50,079 bases of DNA from an uncultured Pelagibacteraceae bacterium (GTDB taxonomy: Bacteria > Pseudomonadota > Alphaproteobacteria > Pelagibacterales > Pelagibacteraceae). The notes under the pieces were generated by a model, which saw only the letters and a program-made list of their open reading frames with translations, was not told the DNA's origin and searched no databases. Below, in pieces: positions 1-13,059 of the stretch (the first letter of the stretch is position 1; every line of letters starts with the position of its first letter). The position numbers and the translations under genes were made by a program. The stretch lies in contig CABYVK010000009.1 of assembly GCA_902522385.1 (NCBI GenBank), positions 1-50,079 of the forward strand. The letters are read 5' to 3'.

Positions 1-901
1 CTGCCCTTTGAAGAATACCCATACTTGTCAAAAATTTTTTTTGATTTGTAAAAATTGAATTAATTTTTTTAAATTGATTGATAAATTTTTCAAAAGAATG
101 AAAGTTTATATTATAAGTAATATCTGAGTCTCCAATATTTTCTAATATGTTGGAATATTTGTGATTATTTACTGCCTGAAGAGTTTCATGCATTTTGCTA
201 TCTGCGTAACCATAATCAATAAGTAACATTCCTCCATCGTTTTTTTGTATTAAATCACAAATTGTTCTTAAATATTTAAATGTATCTGGTGAATACTCTA
301 TAATGTTCTGATTTTTTGATATTTTGAAATTTAGATGTTTTTCAATTTTTTCTATATTAATTTTTTCTTCTTTAAATTCAGCTTTTTTTTGATTACTCAA
401 ATTCACGAATCTTTCAAACCAACCATCTTTTTTTTTAAAAAATTGTTTGATAGGTATGGCATCAAAGAATTCATTAGCTAAAAAAATTGTAGGAATTGAA
501 TTTACTTTTTCAATATCTTTTAACCATGTAAATTTTTTAGTATTTAAATTTTTTTTTTGTTCTTGTATTAAAAAATTACTTTTTTCGTAAATTACAAAAC
601 TACAGGCATTGTAACATTCAGGAAAATTTATAAGTGTCTCATCTATGACTTTCATCATTTCGCCATTTCCAGCACCCAATTCTAGTAAATTAAATTTTTT
701 TGGAGAGCCTATGCTTTTCCAAAAAGTAATTGTCCAAATTGCAATTATTTCTGAAAATAATCTTGTGATATTAGGGGCAGTAATAAAGTCTCCATTTTCA
801 CCAAAAGGGTTCTTTTTCATATAATAACCTTTATCTTTGTCGTAAAGAGCTAAATTTATAAATTGGTCTAATGGTAAATTATTTGTTTTAGCGTGTTTCA
901 T
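1..901 (-). CDS. MidA/NDUFAF7-family SAM-dependent methyltransferase (partial)
   Basis: Reading the minus strand from an ATG at 901, the frame stays open to the window start, giving 300 residues without the C-terminus. It has the family's N-terminal signature, GDFITAPNIT followed by LFSEIIAIW, then a SAM-binding LLELGAGNGEMM, then EFFDAIPIKQF and LLIDYGY. This is COG1565/DUF185; the mitochondrial homologue NDUFAF7 methylates an arginine of a complex I subunit, while the bacterial substrate is unsettled. Its first 14 bases overlap the end of lgt upstream, so the two are probably cotranscribed and translationally coupled. The family call is secure; the substrate is not. Confidence 0.9.
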   Translation of the reverse strand, partial: MKHAKTNNLPLDQFINLALYDKDKGYYMKKNPFGENGDFITAPNITRLFSEIIAIWTITFWKSIGSPKKFNLLELGAGNGEMMKVIDETLINFPECYNACSFVIYEKSNFLIQEQKKNLNTKKFTWLKDIEKVNSIPTIFLANEFFDAIPIKQFFKKKDGWFERFVNLSNQKKAEFKEEKINIEKIEKHLNFKISKNQNIIEYSPDTFKYLRTICDLIQKNDGGMLLIDYGYADSKMHETLQAVNNHKYSNILENIGDSDITYNINFHSFEKFINQFKKINSIFTNQKKFLTSMGILQRA

Positions 902-1658
902 ATTTTAAATAAAATAAGATTACCCCTGATAGTATAAATATTAAACTTGCTACTTGCCCTGTTGTTAAGTTTAAAAATATATAGCCTAGCTGCTCATCTG
1001 GTACTCTATAAAATTCAATTATAAATCTGAAGATCGAGTAAATTATTAAAAATAATCCTGAAATAACACCAGGTTTGTTTGAAAATTTATTCTTAAAATA
1101 AATTAATAATAAAAATAGAAATAAACCCTCGAATAGTGCCTCGTATAATTGTGATGGATGTCTAGGAAGATTATCTACCTGAACAAATATTACAGCCCAG
1201 GGTACATTCGTTATTGTTCCATATAATTCTGAATTTACAAAGTTTGCTATTCGTCCAAAAAATATTCCAATCGGAGCAAGCAAAGCTACAATATCCATAT
1301 ATAAAAATGAGTTTTGATTGTTTTTTTTTGCGAAAATTACACTTGCAAAAATAACTCCAATTAAACCACCATGGAAAGACATTCCACCTTGCCAAATTTT
1401 AAATATATCTAATGGATTATTTAAATAAAAATTTAAATTATAAATAATAATATAACCAAATCTTCCTCCTAAAATTATACCAATGATCAAATATGTTAAA
1501 TAATCATCAAATTTATTTTTAATTTCTGTGTTTTCGATAAATAATTTTTTTGCAAGTATCCAGCCTAATAAAATTCCAAATATATAAGCTAGAGAATACC
1601 ATCTAATTTCTAAAGAAAATATTTCTAAGGCTACTGGGTCAAAATTATTAATGAACAT
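888..1658 (-). CDS. lgt: Prolipoprotein diacylglyceryl transferase
   Basis: Inner-membrane enzyme that transfers diacylglycerol from phosphatidylglycerol to the lipobox cysteine of prolipoproteins, the first step of lipoprotein maturation. The 256 residues, normal for the family, are mostly hydrophobic helices. Visible motifs are GGMSFHGGLIG near residue 95, the Lgt signature GRIANFVNSELYG near residue 135 and HPSQLYEALFEG near residue 166. It precedes and overlaps midA on the same strand. Its start lies 32 bases from the divergent small gene at 1691, so a short shared promoter region is likely. Confidence 0.97.
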   Translation of the reverse strand: MFINNFDPVALEIFSLEIRWYSLAYIFGILLGWILAKKLFIENTEIKNKFDDYLTYLIIGIILGGRFGYIIIYNLNFYLNNPLDIFKIWQGGMSFHGGLIGVIFASVIFAKKNNQNSFLYMDIVALLAPIGIFFGRIANFVNSELYGTITNVPWAVIFVQVDNLPRHPSQLYEALFEGLFLFLLLIYFKNKFSNKPGVISGLFLIIYSIFRFIIEFYRVPDEQLGYIFLNLTTGQVASLIFILSGVILFYLKYETR

Positions 1659-1690
1659 TTTTGATATTACTTATAATGTATATCTTAAAT

Positions 1691-1942
1691 ATGAAAAATT
1701 CTAAATTTATAATTGATAAGTTTGCAAAATTAATAGAGCAGGGCTTGATATCTTCAAAAGATTTAACCACAGAACTATTTAATATCTTAAAATCTAAAAG
1801 AGATGAGTTTGTATTTAAAATGAAACTCACAAGCAAGGACGAGTTTGAGGTACTATCAAAACGTGTTGAGAATCTTGAAAATAAGATAAATAAATTAGAT
1901 AAAAAAAAAAATAAAAAAGTTAAACAGGCAAAAAAATCTTAA
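1691..1942 (+). CDS. UbiK/BMFP-family accessory protein
   Basis: Small 83-residue protein counted from the ATG at 1691; longer in-frame starts at 1661 and 1676 exist but add a hydrophobic tail unlike the family. The N-terminal half is helical, with an SSKDLTTELFNILKSKRDEF stretch. The C-terminal half is a coiled coil (FEVLSKRVENLENKINKLD) ending in a lysine-rich tail. This is the layout of YqiC/UbiK (BMFP) proteins, which trimerise, associate with membranes and assist ubiquinone synthesis in gammaproteobacteria. The last 23 bases overlap the 3' end of the convergent histidine kinase. The family call rests on architecture. Confidence 0.75.
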   Translation: MKNSKFIIDKFAKLIEQGLISSKDLTTELFNILKSKRDEFVFKMKLTSKDEFEVLSKRVENLENKINKLDKKKNKKVKQAKKS

Positions 1943-3239
1943 CTCTTAAACCATCCATATTTGATTTCTCTAACATTATATTTCCCCCGTGTGATTTTAT
2001 AATGTCTGATGAAATAGATAAACCAAGACCAACACTTGCTTTAGAGTCCGCCCGACCTTTGTCTATTTTGTAGAAGGGTTTAAATACATTTTCATACTCT
2101 TTTTTAGATATTCCTGGCCCATCATCATCAATAATAATAAATAAGTTAGAATTTTTTTTATTTAGGTTAATTTCAACTTTATTTGAGTATTTTATAGCAT
2201 TATCTATTAAATTATTCAGACATCTATTAATTAAATTTTTCCTACCATTAAAATATATTCTTGGAATTAAATTTTGTGAAATATTCTCATTATTGTATTT
2301 TTTAACAACCTCAGAAATTAATTCGGATAAATTAAACATTTCATCCTTTTCAACATAAGATGAACTAGTAAATTGTAAATATTCATTTAACATTTTTTCC
2401 ATTTCATTGATATCTTCGGTTAATTTTTTAACTGTTTCTTTGTCATTTATGAAAGCAAGTTGTAATTTCATTCTTGTTAAAGGAGTCCTTAAATCATGAC
2501 TTATACCAGATAACATTTCTGTTCTTTGGTTTATATGTCTTTCAATTCTCTTCCGCATTTTATCAAATTCATGTGCTGCTTGTCTTATCTCAAGTGCACC
2601 CGAAGGTTTAAACTCCTCAATTTTTTCTCCTTTGCCAAATCTTTCTGCTGCTCGTGCAAGATTCGTTATTGGTCTTGTCTGATTTTTTAAAAATATTAGA
2701 GAAATAATTACCATTATAATTGCAGGTACAGTGATCCAAAGTGCAAATATCCTTGCTGAAGAACTTGCAACTCTATCTTTAGGCACTAAAAATTTAAAAT
2801 AACCTCCCTCGTATTTAATTCTTAAATCAATTAATTCTTTATAACTCGTTGTATCAAACCAGTATTTATTTAATCCAAATTTAGATTTAAGCTCTCTTCT
2901 TAAAGTTCTATCTATTGGACTAAACCATCTTTCAGTATCTGTGGCTTGTAATTTTTCATTATTAGTAAATTCAATATTTAAGTCTAAAAATAATGAAAAA
3001 AGATCCTTTAGCTCTTGTTTATTTGTTTGCTCACTTTCGTAGGCTTCAATAAATGTACTAATTTCATTTACTAGTGTTCTTGTCATACCTTTATTTGTTT
3101 TGATCCAAAGGCTATCAAAAAAGACGACTGTAATTATTAGTTGTAAAACCAGAATTGGAATAGCAACTATAAGAAGTGCTCTGTAAAATAATCTTTTTGG
3201 TAATATTTTTTTTAAGTAATCACTCAATCCAGAGAACAT
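1920..3239 (-). CDS. EnvZ-like membrane sensor histidine kinase
   Basis: The 439-residue protein has an N-terminal membrane helix (about 20-45), a roughly 110-residue periplasmic sensor segment, and a second membrane helix (about 165-185). A HAMP segment follows (PITNLARAAERFGKGE), then the phosphoacceptor H248 in SGISHDLRTPLTRM, and an ATPase domain with DNAIKYS, DDGPGI and GLGLSI boxes. This is the OmpR-family partner type. Its start overlaps the end of the response regulator by 20 bases, so the two surely work as a pair. The signal sensed is not evident. The 3' end overlaps the convergent UbiK-like gene. Confidence 0.93.
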   Translation of the reverse strand: MFSGLSDYLKKILPKRLFYRALLIVAIPILVLQLIITVVFFDSLWIKTNKGMTRTLVNEISTFIEAYESEQTNKQELKDLFSLFLDLNIEFTNNEKLQATDTERWFSPIDRTLRRELKSKFGLNKYWFDTTSYKELIDLRIKYEGGYFKFLVPKDRVASSSARIFALWITVPAIIMVIISLIFLKNQTRPITNLARAAERFGKGEKIEEFKPSGALEIRQAAHEFDKMRKRIERHINQRTEMLSGISHDLRTPLTRMKLQLAFINDKETVKKLTEDINEMEKMLNEYLQFTSSSYVEKDEMFNLSELISEVVKKYNNENISQNLIPRIYFNGRKNLINRCLNNLIDNAIKYSNKVEINLNKKNSNLFIIIDDDGPGISKKEYENVFKPFYKIDKGRADSKASVGLGLSISSDIIKSHGGNIMLEKSNMDGLRVKIFLPV

Positions 3240-3897
3240 ATCCCGAACCTCTTATTGTTTGTAAAAATTTTGGATTTTTTGGATCAATTTCAATTTTTTT
3301 TCTAAGGCGAGTAATAATAACATCTATTGACCTTTCTTTATCTAAGTTAATCAATTGACCAATACCTTCTCTTGAAAAAGTTTTACCAGGGTTATTAATC
3401 ATTTTTTCTAAAATTTTCTTTTCTGTTGTATTGATCTTAAATTCTTTATTACTTTTAAATATTATAAGTTTATTCAAATCAATTTTTACATTTTCAAATT
3501 CTATAACTCTTTTCTGATCTGTTTTAATAGTTTTTTTTAAAATATTCTGTATTCTTAGAATTAGTTCTTTAGGTTCAAATGGTTTTGGTAAATAATCATC
3601 CGCTCCAATCTCTAATCCTTCAACTCTCTCACTTGCCTCACCTTTGGCTGTAAGAAGTATTACTGGAGTTTCTAACTTTTTTTTATTTTCTTTTAGAAAT
3701 TCAAGACCACTTTTACCTGGCATCATAATATCCAAAACTATTAAATCGAACTTAATTATTTTTATTTTCTCTAATGCTTTTTCTGCGTTTTCTGCAGTAG
3801 TAACTAAAAATTTATTCTCATTTAAATATTTTTTTACTAGGGATCTAATTCCATCATCATCATCAACCACAAGTATATGTGCAATAAATTTATCCAT
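3220..3897 (-). CDS. OmpR-family response regulator
   Basis: A 225-residue transcription regulator. The receiver domain has the acidic cluster VVDDDD (residues 10-15), phosphoacceptor D56 in LIVLDIMMPG, and the LLTAKGE and K-P switch motifs. The C-terminal winged helix contains SREGIGQLIN and RSIDVIITRLRKKIE and ends in TIRGSGYVL. It is sandwiched between a MarR-type gene (8-base overlap) and the histidine kinase (20-base overlap). MarR plus OmpR-type pairs are known in alphaproteobacteria (PetP/PetR of Rhodobacter), but that equivalence is only an analogy here. Confidence 0.94.
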   Translation of the reverse strand: MDKFIAHILVVDDDDGIRSLVKKYLNENKFLVTTAENAEKALEKIKIIKFDLIVLDIMMPGKSGLEFLKENKKKLETPVILLTAKGEASERVEGLEIGADDYLPKPFEPKELILRIQNILKKTIKTDQKRVIEFENVKIDLNKLIIFKSNKEFKINTTEKKILEKMINNPGKTFSREGIGQLINLDKERSIDVIITRLRKKIEIDPKNPKFLQTIRGSGYVLWIE

Positions 3898-4327
3898 TAA
3901 TTATTTTACTTAGTACATTATCAAAATTTATGACTTCTTCAGAACTTGAACTTAATAAGGCATTATAAATTCTCTTTTTTTGTAAACTAAAAATTTCATT
4001 AAAAATTTTTTTACCTTTATCATTAAGAAAAACATGCTTTACTCTAGTATCTTGATCATCTTTTCGAAACATTATTATTTCAAGTTTAATTAAATCTTTG
4101 AGAACACGGTTTAAGCTTTGTTTCGTTACTTTTAATCTCTTAAGCAGCTCAGAAATTGAAATACCTTCATACATTGATAGTAAATGAATTACTTTATGGT
4201 GCGCTAGACCTATAGAGTATCTATCTAATATTTTTTTTGAGTCGGAAAATGTTTCTCTATAACTCACAAATAGTTTTTCAATTAAGTCTTTAAGCTGGTC
4301 ATCTTTTAAATATAAAAGTTCTCTCAT
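3890..4327 (-). CDS. MarR-family transcription regulator
   Basis: Start chosen at the ATG at 4327 (145 residues). The frame also reaches an ATG at 4402, but that adds a hydrophobic 25-residue tail and would collide with the ilvE start. The core has IGLAHHKVIHLLSMYEGISISELLKRL, then the recognition helix KQSLNRVLKDLIKLEII and a wing DDQDTRVKHVFLNDKGKK, typical of MarR dimers. It heads the operon with the response regulator and kinase, and is divergent from ilvE; the 73-base gap 4328-4400 should hold both promoters. The ligand and targets are unknown. Confidence 0.88.
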   Translation of the reverse strand: MRELLYLKDDQLKDLIEKLFVSYRETFSDSKKILDRYSIGLAHHKVIHLLSMYEGISISELLKRLKVTKQSLNRVLKDLIKLEIIMFRKDDQDTRVKHVFLNDKGKKIFNEIFSLQKKRIYNALLSSSSEEVINFDNVLSKIING

Positions 4328-4400
4328 AATAGGTAAGTTATATTGACATATTAAAGATACAAAGATATTTTTCAGTAATAAATAAAAAAAATTTTCATAC

Positions 4401-5282
4401 ATGATACCTTACGACAAGAGATCTGGAAAAATATGGTACAACAACGAATTAGTTGATTGGGCCGATGTTAAATTGCATGTTTTAAGCCATGGTATGCACT
4501 ATGCTAGCTGTGTATTTGAAGGTGAAAGGGTTTATGACGGTTCAATTTTTAAATTAGAAGAACACACATCAAGATTTTTTTATTCTGCAAAAAGAATGGG
4601 TTTTGAAATTCCCTACACTGAGGAAGAAATAAACATTGCATCAAACAAAATTGTTGCTACACAAAAAGTAGAAAACGGTTATGTGAGACCTGTGGCTTGG
4701 AGAGGTAGTGAGATGATGGCTATTTCAGCGCAACACACAAAAATTCATGTCGCAATAGCAACTTGGGAGTGGGGATCATATTTTGATCCTAAACTGAAAG
4801 TTGAAGGAATAAGATTAAATATCTCTAATTGGAGAAGACCAGCGCCCAACACAATACCATGGGATACAAAGGCATCAGGGCTTTACATGATTTGTACTCT
4901 TTCAAAACATGAAGCAGAAAAACAAGGTTATACAGATTCTTTAATGTTAGATCATGAGGGAAATATTGCTGAGGCAACAGGAGCAAATATTTTTTTTAAA
5001 GATAAAAATGGAGAAATTCATACCCCAATACCAGACTCATTTTTAGATGGTATCACAAGAAGAACTGTTATTGGGATAGCAAAATCTAAAAATATAAAAG
5101 TCCATGAAAGAAAAATTAGTCCAACAGAATTACCAAATTTTGATGGGTGTTTTTTAACAGGAACAGCAGCTGAGGTAACTCCTGTGTCATGTATTGCAGA
5201 AAATCACTTTAAAGTTTGTAATACTATTATTGATTTAAATGAAAGTTATCAAAAATTAGTTAGAAAGAAAAAAGCAGCTTAA
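4401..5282 (+). CDS. ilvE: Branched-chain amino acid aminotransferase
   Basis: PLP-dependent transaminase of 293 residues that interconverts leucine, isoleucine and valine with their 2-oxo acids, the last step of their synthesis. The PLP lysine is K158 in IPWDTKASGLYM. Further class IV marks are YVRPVAWRG, the substrate-side SLMLDHEGNIAEATGANIFF and the C-terminal GCFLTGTAAEVTPV. It is the only plus-strand gene in this part and is divergent from the marR operon. Its last 4 bases overlap the end of convergent pgsA. Confidence 0.95.
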   Translation: MIPYDKRSGKIWYNNELVDWADVKLHVLSHGMHYASCVFEGERVYDGSIFKLEEHTSRFFYSAKRMGFEIPYTEEEINIASNKIVATQKVENGYVRPVAWRGSEMMAISAQHTKIHVAIATWEWGSYFDPKLKVEGIRLNISNWRRPAPNTIPWDTKASGLYMICTLSKHEAEKQGYTDSLMLDHEGNIAEATGANIFFKDKNGEIHTPIPDSFLDGITRRTVIGIAKSKNIKVHERKISPTELPNFDGCFLTGTAAEVTPVSCIAENHFKVCNTIIDLNESYQKLVRKKKAA

Positions 5283-5863
5283 TCTTTACTGTCTTCAGAC
5301 ATTGCGTGATCAATCCCTTTTCTCATATAATCATATGCAGTAAAAAGTGTTAAAGCAGCAGATAACCATAAAAAAATTATACCTATTGTTTGTGCGTTAT
5401 AATTTTGAAAGTTAATTACCTTATTTCCTGTTTCACCAGATAATAAAAGAGCTATAGCTACCATTTGTAACACTGTTTTAAGTTTAGCAAGATTTGAAAC
5501 AGGCAATTTTATTTTTCCTTTCGCTAAAAATTCTCTTAAACCTGAAATTAAAATTTCCCTAGTAAGTATTATAATTGCTGCAACTACTTCATAATTTCTA
5601 ATAGTTCCATCCATGACCAAAAGTATTAATGCTGTAGCAACAATAATTTTATCAGCTATAGGATCTAACAATTCACCTAATTTAGATTCTACTCCAAACA
5701 TTCTAGCCAACATACCATCCAAGAAGTCTGTAAACGATGCAACAATAAATAATATTAAAGCAGTCAAATCGCCATAAAAACCTGGAAGATAAAAAGCTAA
5801 GACAAAAAACGGAACAATTATTATTCTTCCAACAGTTAATATATTTGGAATTTTTTTAAGCAT
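5279..5863 (-). CDS. pgsA: CDP-diacylglycerol-glycerol-3-phosphate phosphatidyltransferase
   Basis: Membrane enzyme making phosphatidylglycerol phosphate from CDP-diacylglycerol and glycerol-3-phosphate, the committed step to phosphatidylglycerol. The 194 residues contain several hydrophobic helices and the CDP-alcohol phosphotransferase signature D-G-x2-A-R-x8-G-x3-D-x3-D, seen as DGMLARMFG then LGELLDPIAD. It sits 2 bases after the uvrC stop and is the last gene of the uvrB-to-pgsA minus-strand row; uvrC-pgsA adjacency is also seen in gammaproteobacteria. Confidence 0.96.
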   Translation of the reverse strand: MLKKIPNILTVGRIIIVPFFVLAFYLPGFYGDLTALILFIVASFTDFLDGMLARMFGVESKLGELLDPIADKIIVATALILLVMDGTIRNYEVVAAIIILTREILISGLREFLAKGKIKLPVSNLAKLKTVLQMVAIALLLSGETGNKVINFQNYNAQTIGIIFLWLSAALTLFTAYDYMRKGIDHAMSEDSKD

Positions 5864-5865
5864 AA

Positions 5866-7731
5866 TTATTCGTGAAAAAAGTTATATATCTTTTTTGCCA
5901 CTTTTTCCTCAACACCTTCAACAGATTTTATTTCATCCAAACTAGCAGACTCAACAGATCTAGCAGATCCAAAATGGTTTAATAAAGCCCTTTTTCTTAT
6001 AGCTCCTATACCCTCTATTTGATCTAACAAAGACCTGCTTATTCCTTTTTTTCTCTTTGCTCTATGTGCGCTTATAGCAAATCTGTGTGACTCATCTCTA
6101 ATCCTTTGAAGGAAAAAAAGTGTAGGGTCATTTTTTGAAAATTTGAATTCTCTACCATTGTGAAAAAAAGTTTCATTTCCACTATTTCTAAATTTACCTT
6201 TTGCTATTGCTATGATTGGAATATCGTGAAGACCTAGTTCATTAAGACTTTCTCTTGCAACTGAATATTGACCTTTTCCTCCATCAACAAGCACTAAATC
6301 TGGAAAAGATAGATAATTATCTTTTTCTTGAACTGCACGTTTAAACCTTCTGTTTAATACTTCTTTCATCATTCCATAATCATCTTGTTCATTTTTTTTG
6401 TGTTTAATGTTAAATTTTCTATACCTTTTCTTTATAAATCCCTCATCACCATAAGCTATTAGTGCTCCAACACTATTTGTGCCTTGAATATGACTGTTAT
6501 CATAAACTTCAATTAAATTTATATTGGTTTCCAAATTAAATTTTTGAGCTACAGCATCGAATAATTCTTTGTTATTCTGACTCTCATAAAGTTTTCTATT
6601 AAGACTGTCTTTAGCATTTTTAATTGCTTGATTAATAACTTTTAGTTTAGACCCTTTTTTTGCAATTGAAATATTAATCTGTTTACCTTCTTTTTGTGTA
6701 AGTGTTTTTTCAATTAAGACTTTCTCTTTTATTTCTTCCGAAAGAATAACTGATGATGGAACACTTTTATTTTCATAAAATTGAGAAACAAATGAATTTA
6801 GTATTTCACTGAATTTTTCATCTGGATCATGTTTTGGAAAAAAAGCTTGGTTACCCCAATTTTGTTTTGACCTATAAAAAAAAACTTGAATACAGGTTTT
6901 GCCAGATTCTTTGTATCCAGCAATGACATCAGCTTCAACTAAGTTTGCTTCATTAATTCTTTGAGAGGATTGAATTATATTTAATGCTTTAATTCTATCT
7001 CTTAGTATTACAGCTTTCTCAAAATCAAGATCCTCACTTGCTTTTTCCATCTGATTAGAAAGATTTTTTTGAATTTTCCTAGATTTACCTGAAACAAATT
7101 CAATAGCATCCTCTACGGTTTGATTATAATCTTCTTTTTTTACATAACCTACACATGGTCCTGAGCATCTTTTTATTTGATACAAAATACATGGCCGTTC
7201 TCTGTTTTTAAAAACAGTATCATCACAAACTCTTAAATGAAATATTTTTTGGATCATCTTTATTGTCCAGTTAGCTGAACCAGCAGAAGCAAAAGGTCCA
7301 AAATAAAAACCTTCTTTTATTTTTTTTCCTCTATGTCTTTTAATTTGAGGCCATTTGTCTTTATTACCGATAAATATAAATGGAAATGACTTATCATCTC
7401 TAAGTAGGATATTAAATTTTGGCTTATACTTTTTTATTAAATTTGCCTCTAAAAGGAGTGCCTCACTCTCATTAGATGTTGTTGTTATCTCTAACTTTCT
7501 TGTTTGAGATAACATTCGTTCAGTTCTTATTATATGATTTTTTTCAGCAACATAACTCTTTAACCTATTTGGTAAGTTTTTGGCTTTACCCACGTAAAGA
7601 ATTTCATTCTTCTCATTAAGCATCCTATAAACTCCAGGAAGTTTAGGTACAAGAGCTAACTCTTTTTTTATAACATTTTTACCTATTTCAGAACTTATCA
7701 TTGCTTCTCTTTTTGGTAATTTGAATACCAA
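5866..7731 (-). CDS. uvrC: Excinuclease ABC subunit C
   Basis: Nucleotide-excision-repair endonuclease that cuts both sides of a lesion marked by UvrA-UvrB. The order of domains in 621 residues is complete: GIY-YIG nuclease (LPGVYRM to [14 protein letters not shown]), a cysteine cluster ([17 protein letters not shown]), the UVR UvrB-contact helix pair ([14 protein letters not shown]), the RNase H-like second nuclease ([28 protein letters not shown]) and C-terminal helix-hairpin-helix ([17 protein letters not shown]). The start at 7731 overlaps folB by 44 bases; an in-frame ATG at 7701 would reduce this to 14 and is a fair alternative. Confidence 0.96.
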   Translation of the reverse strand: MVFKLPKREAMISSEIGKNVIKKELALVPKLPGVYRMLNEKNEILYVGKAKNLPNRLKSYVAEKNHIIRTERMLSQTRKLEITTTSNESEALLLEANLIKKYKPKFNILLRDDKSFPFIFIGNKDKWPQIKRHRGKKIKEGFYFGPFASAGSANWTIKMIQKIFHLRVCDDTVFKNRERPCILYQIKRCSGPCVGYVKKEDYNQTVEDAIEFVSGKSRKIQKNLSNQMEKASEDLDFEKAVILRDRIKALNIIQSSQRINEANLVEADVIAGYKESGKTCIQVFFYRSKQNWGNQAFFPKHDPDEKFSEILNSFVSQFYENKSVPSSVILSEEIKEKVLIEKTLTQKEGKQINISIAKKGSKLKVINQAIKNAKDSLNRKLYESQNNKELFDAVAQKFNLETNINLIEVYDNSHIQGTNSVGALIAYGDEGFIKKRYRKFNIKHKKNEQDDYGMMKEVLNRRFKRAVQEKDNYLSFPDLVLVDGGKGQYSVARESLNELGLHDIPIIAIAKGKFRNSGNETFFHNGREFKFSKNDPTLFFLQRIRDESHRFAISAHRAKRKKGISRSLLDQIEGIGAIRKRALLNHFGSARSVESASLDEIKSVEGVEEKVAKKIYNFFHE

Positions 7732-8113
7732 CAGATGAACATTGTTTCAAGATTTCTAATTTTTCAATTTTTAACATTATTTTAGCAATTCTCTTATCTT
7801 TAAATAGTTCATCAAAAACAGATTCTGCAAGCGTCTCTAAAAAATTATAATGTTTCTTTTTTACAAGTTTTGTAATTAATTTTACAATTGTTCCATAATT
7901 TACAATAGATTTTATATCCTTATCGCTTGAAGGTTTTTTATCCTCATAATCTATTTCAAGACTAAATTTTACTTTTTGTGATTTTTCTTTTTCAGAGTCG
8001 TAATAACCAAGTTTTAAATCTAAAATTAACTCATTAATTAGTATTTTTTTCTCATAATTAAATAAAGTTTTATTTTTATCTAATTTGACTATTTTAAAAT
8101 TATTTTTTTTCAT
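7688..8113 (-). CDS. folB: Dihydroneopterin aldolase-like protein
   Basis: A 141-residue protein of the FolB/FolX tunnelling fold: [21 protein letters not shown] near the N-terminus, [12 protein letters not shown] in the middle, [13 protein letters not shown] and a C-terminal [17 protein letters not shown]. FolB cleaves 7,8-dihydroneopterin in folate synthesis. The conserved family pattern Y-G/A-x-x-x then LET-A is present, but divergence is high, so epimerase versus aldolase activity cannot be separated. Its start codon overlaps the stop of the 48-residue gene upstream, and a pteridine reductase-like gene lies just before that. Confidence 0.83.
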   Translation of the reverse strand: MKKNNFKIVKLDKNKTLFNYEKKILINELILDLKLGYYDSEKEKSQKVKFSLEIDYEDKKPSSDKDIKSIVNYGTIVKLITKLVKKKHYNFLETLAESVFDELFKDKRIAKIMLKIEKLEILKQCSSVGIQITKKRSNDKF

Positions 8114-8259
8114 TATTTAGTTCCAAAAATAGTAAGATTCCAACATGTATTTCCATCCTCAATACGTACATAGCAACCAAAAAATGACATTATTTTAAAT
8201 GCAAAAAAACCACCAATTATAATTATTGCTGCTGCAAGAAAAGGATTAATTTTTTTCAT
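8113..8259 (-). CDS. Small single-span membrane protein, unknown
   Basis: Short gene of 48 codons on the minus strand. It starts MKKINPF, followed by one hydrophobic helix (about residues 8-27, rich in A, I and G) and a short tail with two cysteines (FFGCYVR and NTCWNL). It is preceded by a strong Shine-Dalgarno (GGGAGGAAAAGAATG context). Its start overlaps the stop of the reductase gene by 4 bases, and its stop overlaps the folB start as TAATG. This coupling on both sides argues that it is really translated. I do not recognise the family; the tail cysteines would face the periplasm if the N-terminus is inside. Confidence 0.7.
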   Translation of the reverse strand: MKKINPFLAAAIIIIGGFFAFKIMSFFGCYVRIEDGNTCWNLTIFGTK

Positions 8260-8992
8260 TCTTTTCCTCCCATAATATCTGGCGTTTGCCAGTTTAAATT
8301 TTGTCCACTATCAATAGCTAAAACTTGTCCAGTAATAGATCGATTTTTTATAAAAAAGTCAACAGCGTTGCATATTTGTTCTACATCAACTTGTCTTTTT
8401 AGTGGGGTTGCCAAGTATTGTTTCCTAAAATGTTTCACACTTTGTCTCTTGTTTTTAATAGTAGGACCTGGAGCAATTCCGTTTACTCTAATATTTGGCG
8501 CTAGTGTCATCGCACTAGTTTTGGTAAGGGTATATAGTCCTGATTTACTAATTGTATAAGAAAAAAAGTAAGGTGTTAATTTAAAAACTCTTTGATCAAT
8601 TATATTTATTATATTGTTGTTCGCATTTTTAATATTTTTTGCGAATTCTTTTGAAAAAAGTGCTGGAGCCCTTAAATTAGTTCTTAAATGGTTACCCCAA
8701 CTATCCATTGAAAAATTCTCTAATTTATCATTTTCAAATAATGATGCATTGTTTATTAAACAGTCAAAATATTTTAGTTTTGATTTTGCATATTTAATTA
8801 TTTTTCTTATATCCTTCTCTTTCCTTAAATCTCCTTTGACTAAATAAATTTTAGTTCCATTTTTAGATAAGTCTTTCTTTAATTTTTCTGCTTTAGACTT
8901 TGATCTGTTGTAATGAATTAATATTTCTTTATTTTGACCAGACAACTGTTTAGCAATAGCAGCACCTATTCTAGTCGCCCCACCAGTAATAA

Positions 8993-9011
<19 letters not shown>
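8256..9011 (-). CDS. Short-chain reductase, pteridine reductase/FolM-like
   Basis: A 251-residue Rossmann-fold SDR: cofactor loop [12 protein letters not shown] near the N-terminus, NNAS at about 85-90, catalytic YTISK, then NGIAPGPT. It resembles the alphaproteobacterial SDRs assigned as dihydromonapterin/pteridine reductases (FolM/PTR1 type), including the C-terminal [18 protein letters not shown]. The variant TGGATRIG instead of TGxxxGIG fits that subgroup. Position one small gene away from folB supports a pterin role. It overlaps uvrB by 19 bases. Confidence 0.8.
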
Positions 9012-12402
<3,391 letters not shown>

Positions 12403-12403
<1 letters not shown>

Positions 12404-13059
12404 TGAAAACAGCCCTAGTCTTTGGTTCGTCAGGCTTAATTGGCGGGCATCTTCTTTATCAATTAATTGAAAATGACAATTATAATAAAATAAAATTATT
12501 TGTACGTTCAGAAACATCTATTAATGAACCTAAAATTGAAATTATTAAAACTGATTTCAATTATTTAGAAAATCATAAAGAAGATATCAAAGGAGATGAC
12601 TGTTTTTTTTGCATTGGAACTACAAAACAAAACTCTCCTGATAAAAATGAATACCAAAGAGTAGAGCTAGACATACCAAAAAAAATAGCACAAATTGCAA
12701 GAACCAATTCAGTAAATTCATTTATTTTCATCTCCTCAATATATGCTAATCCAAAAAGTTCAGGAGATTACGTAAAGTTCAAAGGTTTAGTTGAAGAAGA
12801 ATTAAAAAAATTAAACTTTTCAAATTTAGGAATATTAAGACCTTCTTTTTTAATAGGAGATAGAAAAGAGAATAGAGTAGGTGAAAAAATAGGTATTTTG
12901 ATTTTTAGATTATTGTCACCTTTATTACTTGGACCAATAAAAAAAATGAGACCGATCAATTCAGAAAAGGTTGCAAAAGCTATGATAAAAGTTGCTAATG
13001 AAAATTTAGAAAAAACTATTTTTGAGTCTGATGAAATAGTTGAATTAACTTCAAGCTAA
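12403..13059 (+). CDS. NAD(P)-binding Rossmann protein, atypical SDR
   Basis: A 218-residue protein with an N-terminal dinucleotide-binding GSSGLIGGHLL and, later, FIFISSIYANPKSSGDYVKFKG, where the usual Tyr-x-x-x-Lys appears as Y-V-K-F-K. This resembles the HTATIP2-like group (COG0702) of NAD(P)H-binding proteins, whose bacterial substrates are mostly unknown. It is coupled to the aminotransferase by a one-base TAATG overlap, and its end overlaps the convergent SDR by 9 bases. Confidence 0.75.

Noticed and set aside
4328..4402. Longer MarR start at 4402
   Set aside because: It would add 25 hydrophobic residues atypical of MarR and overlap the ilvE start codon.
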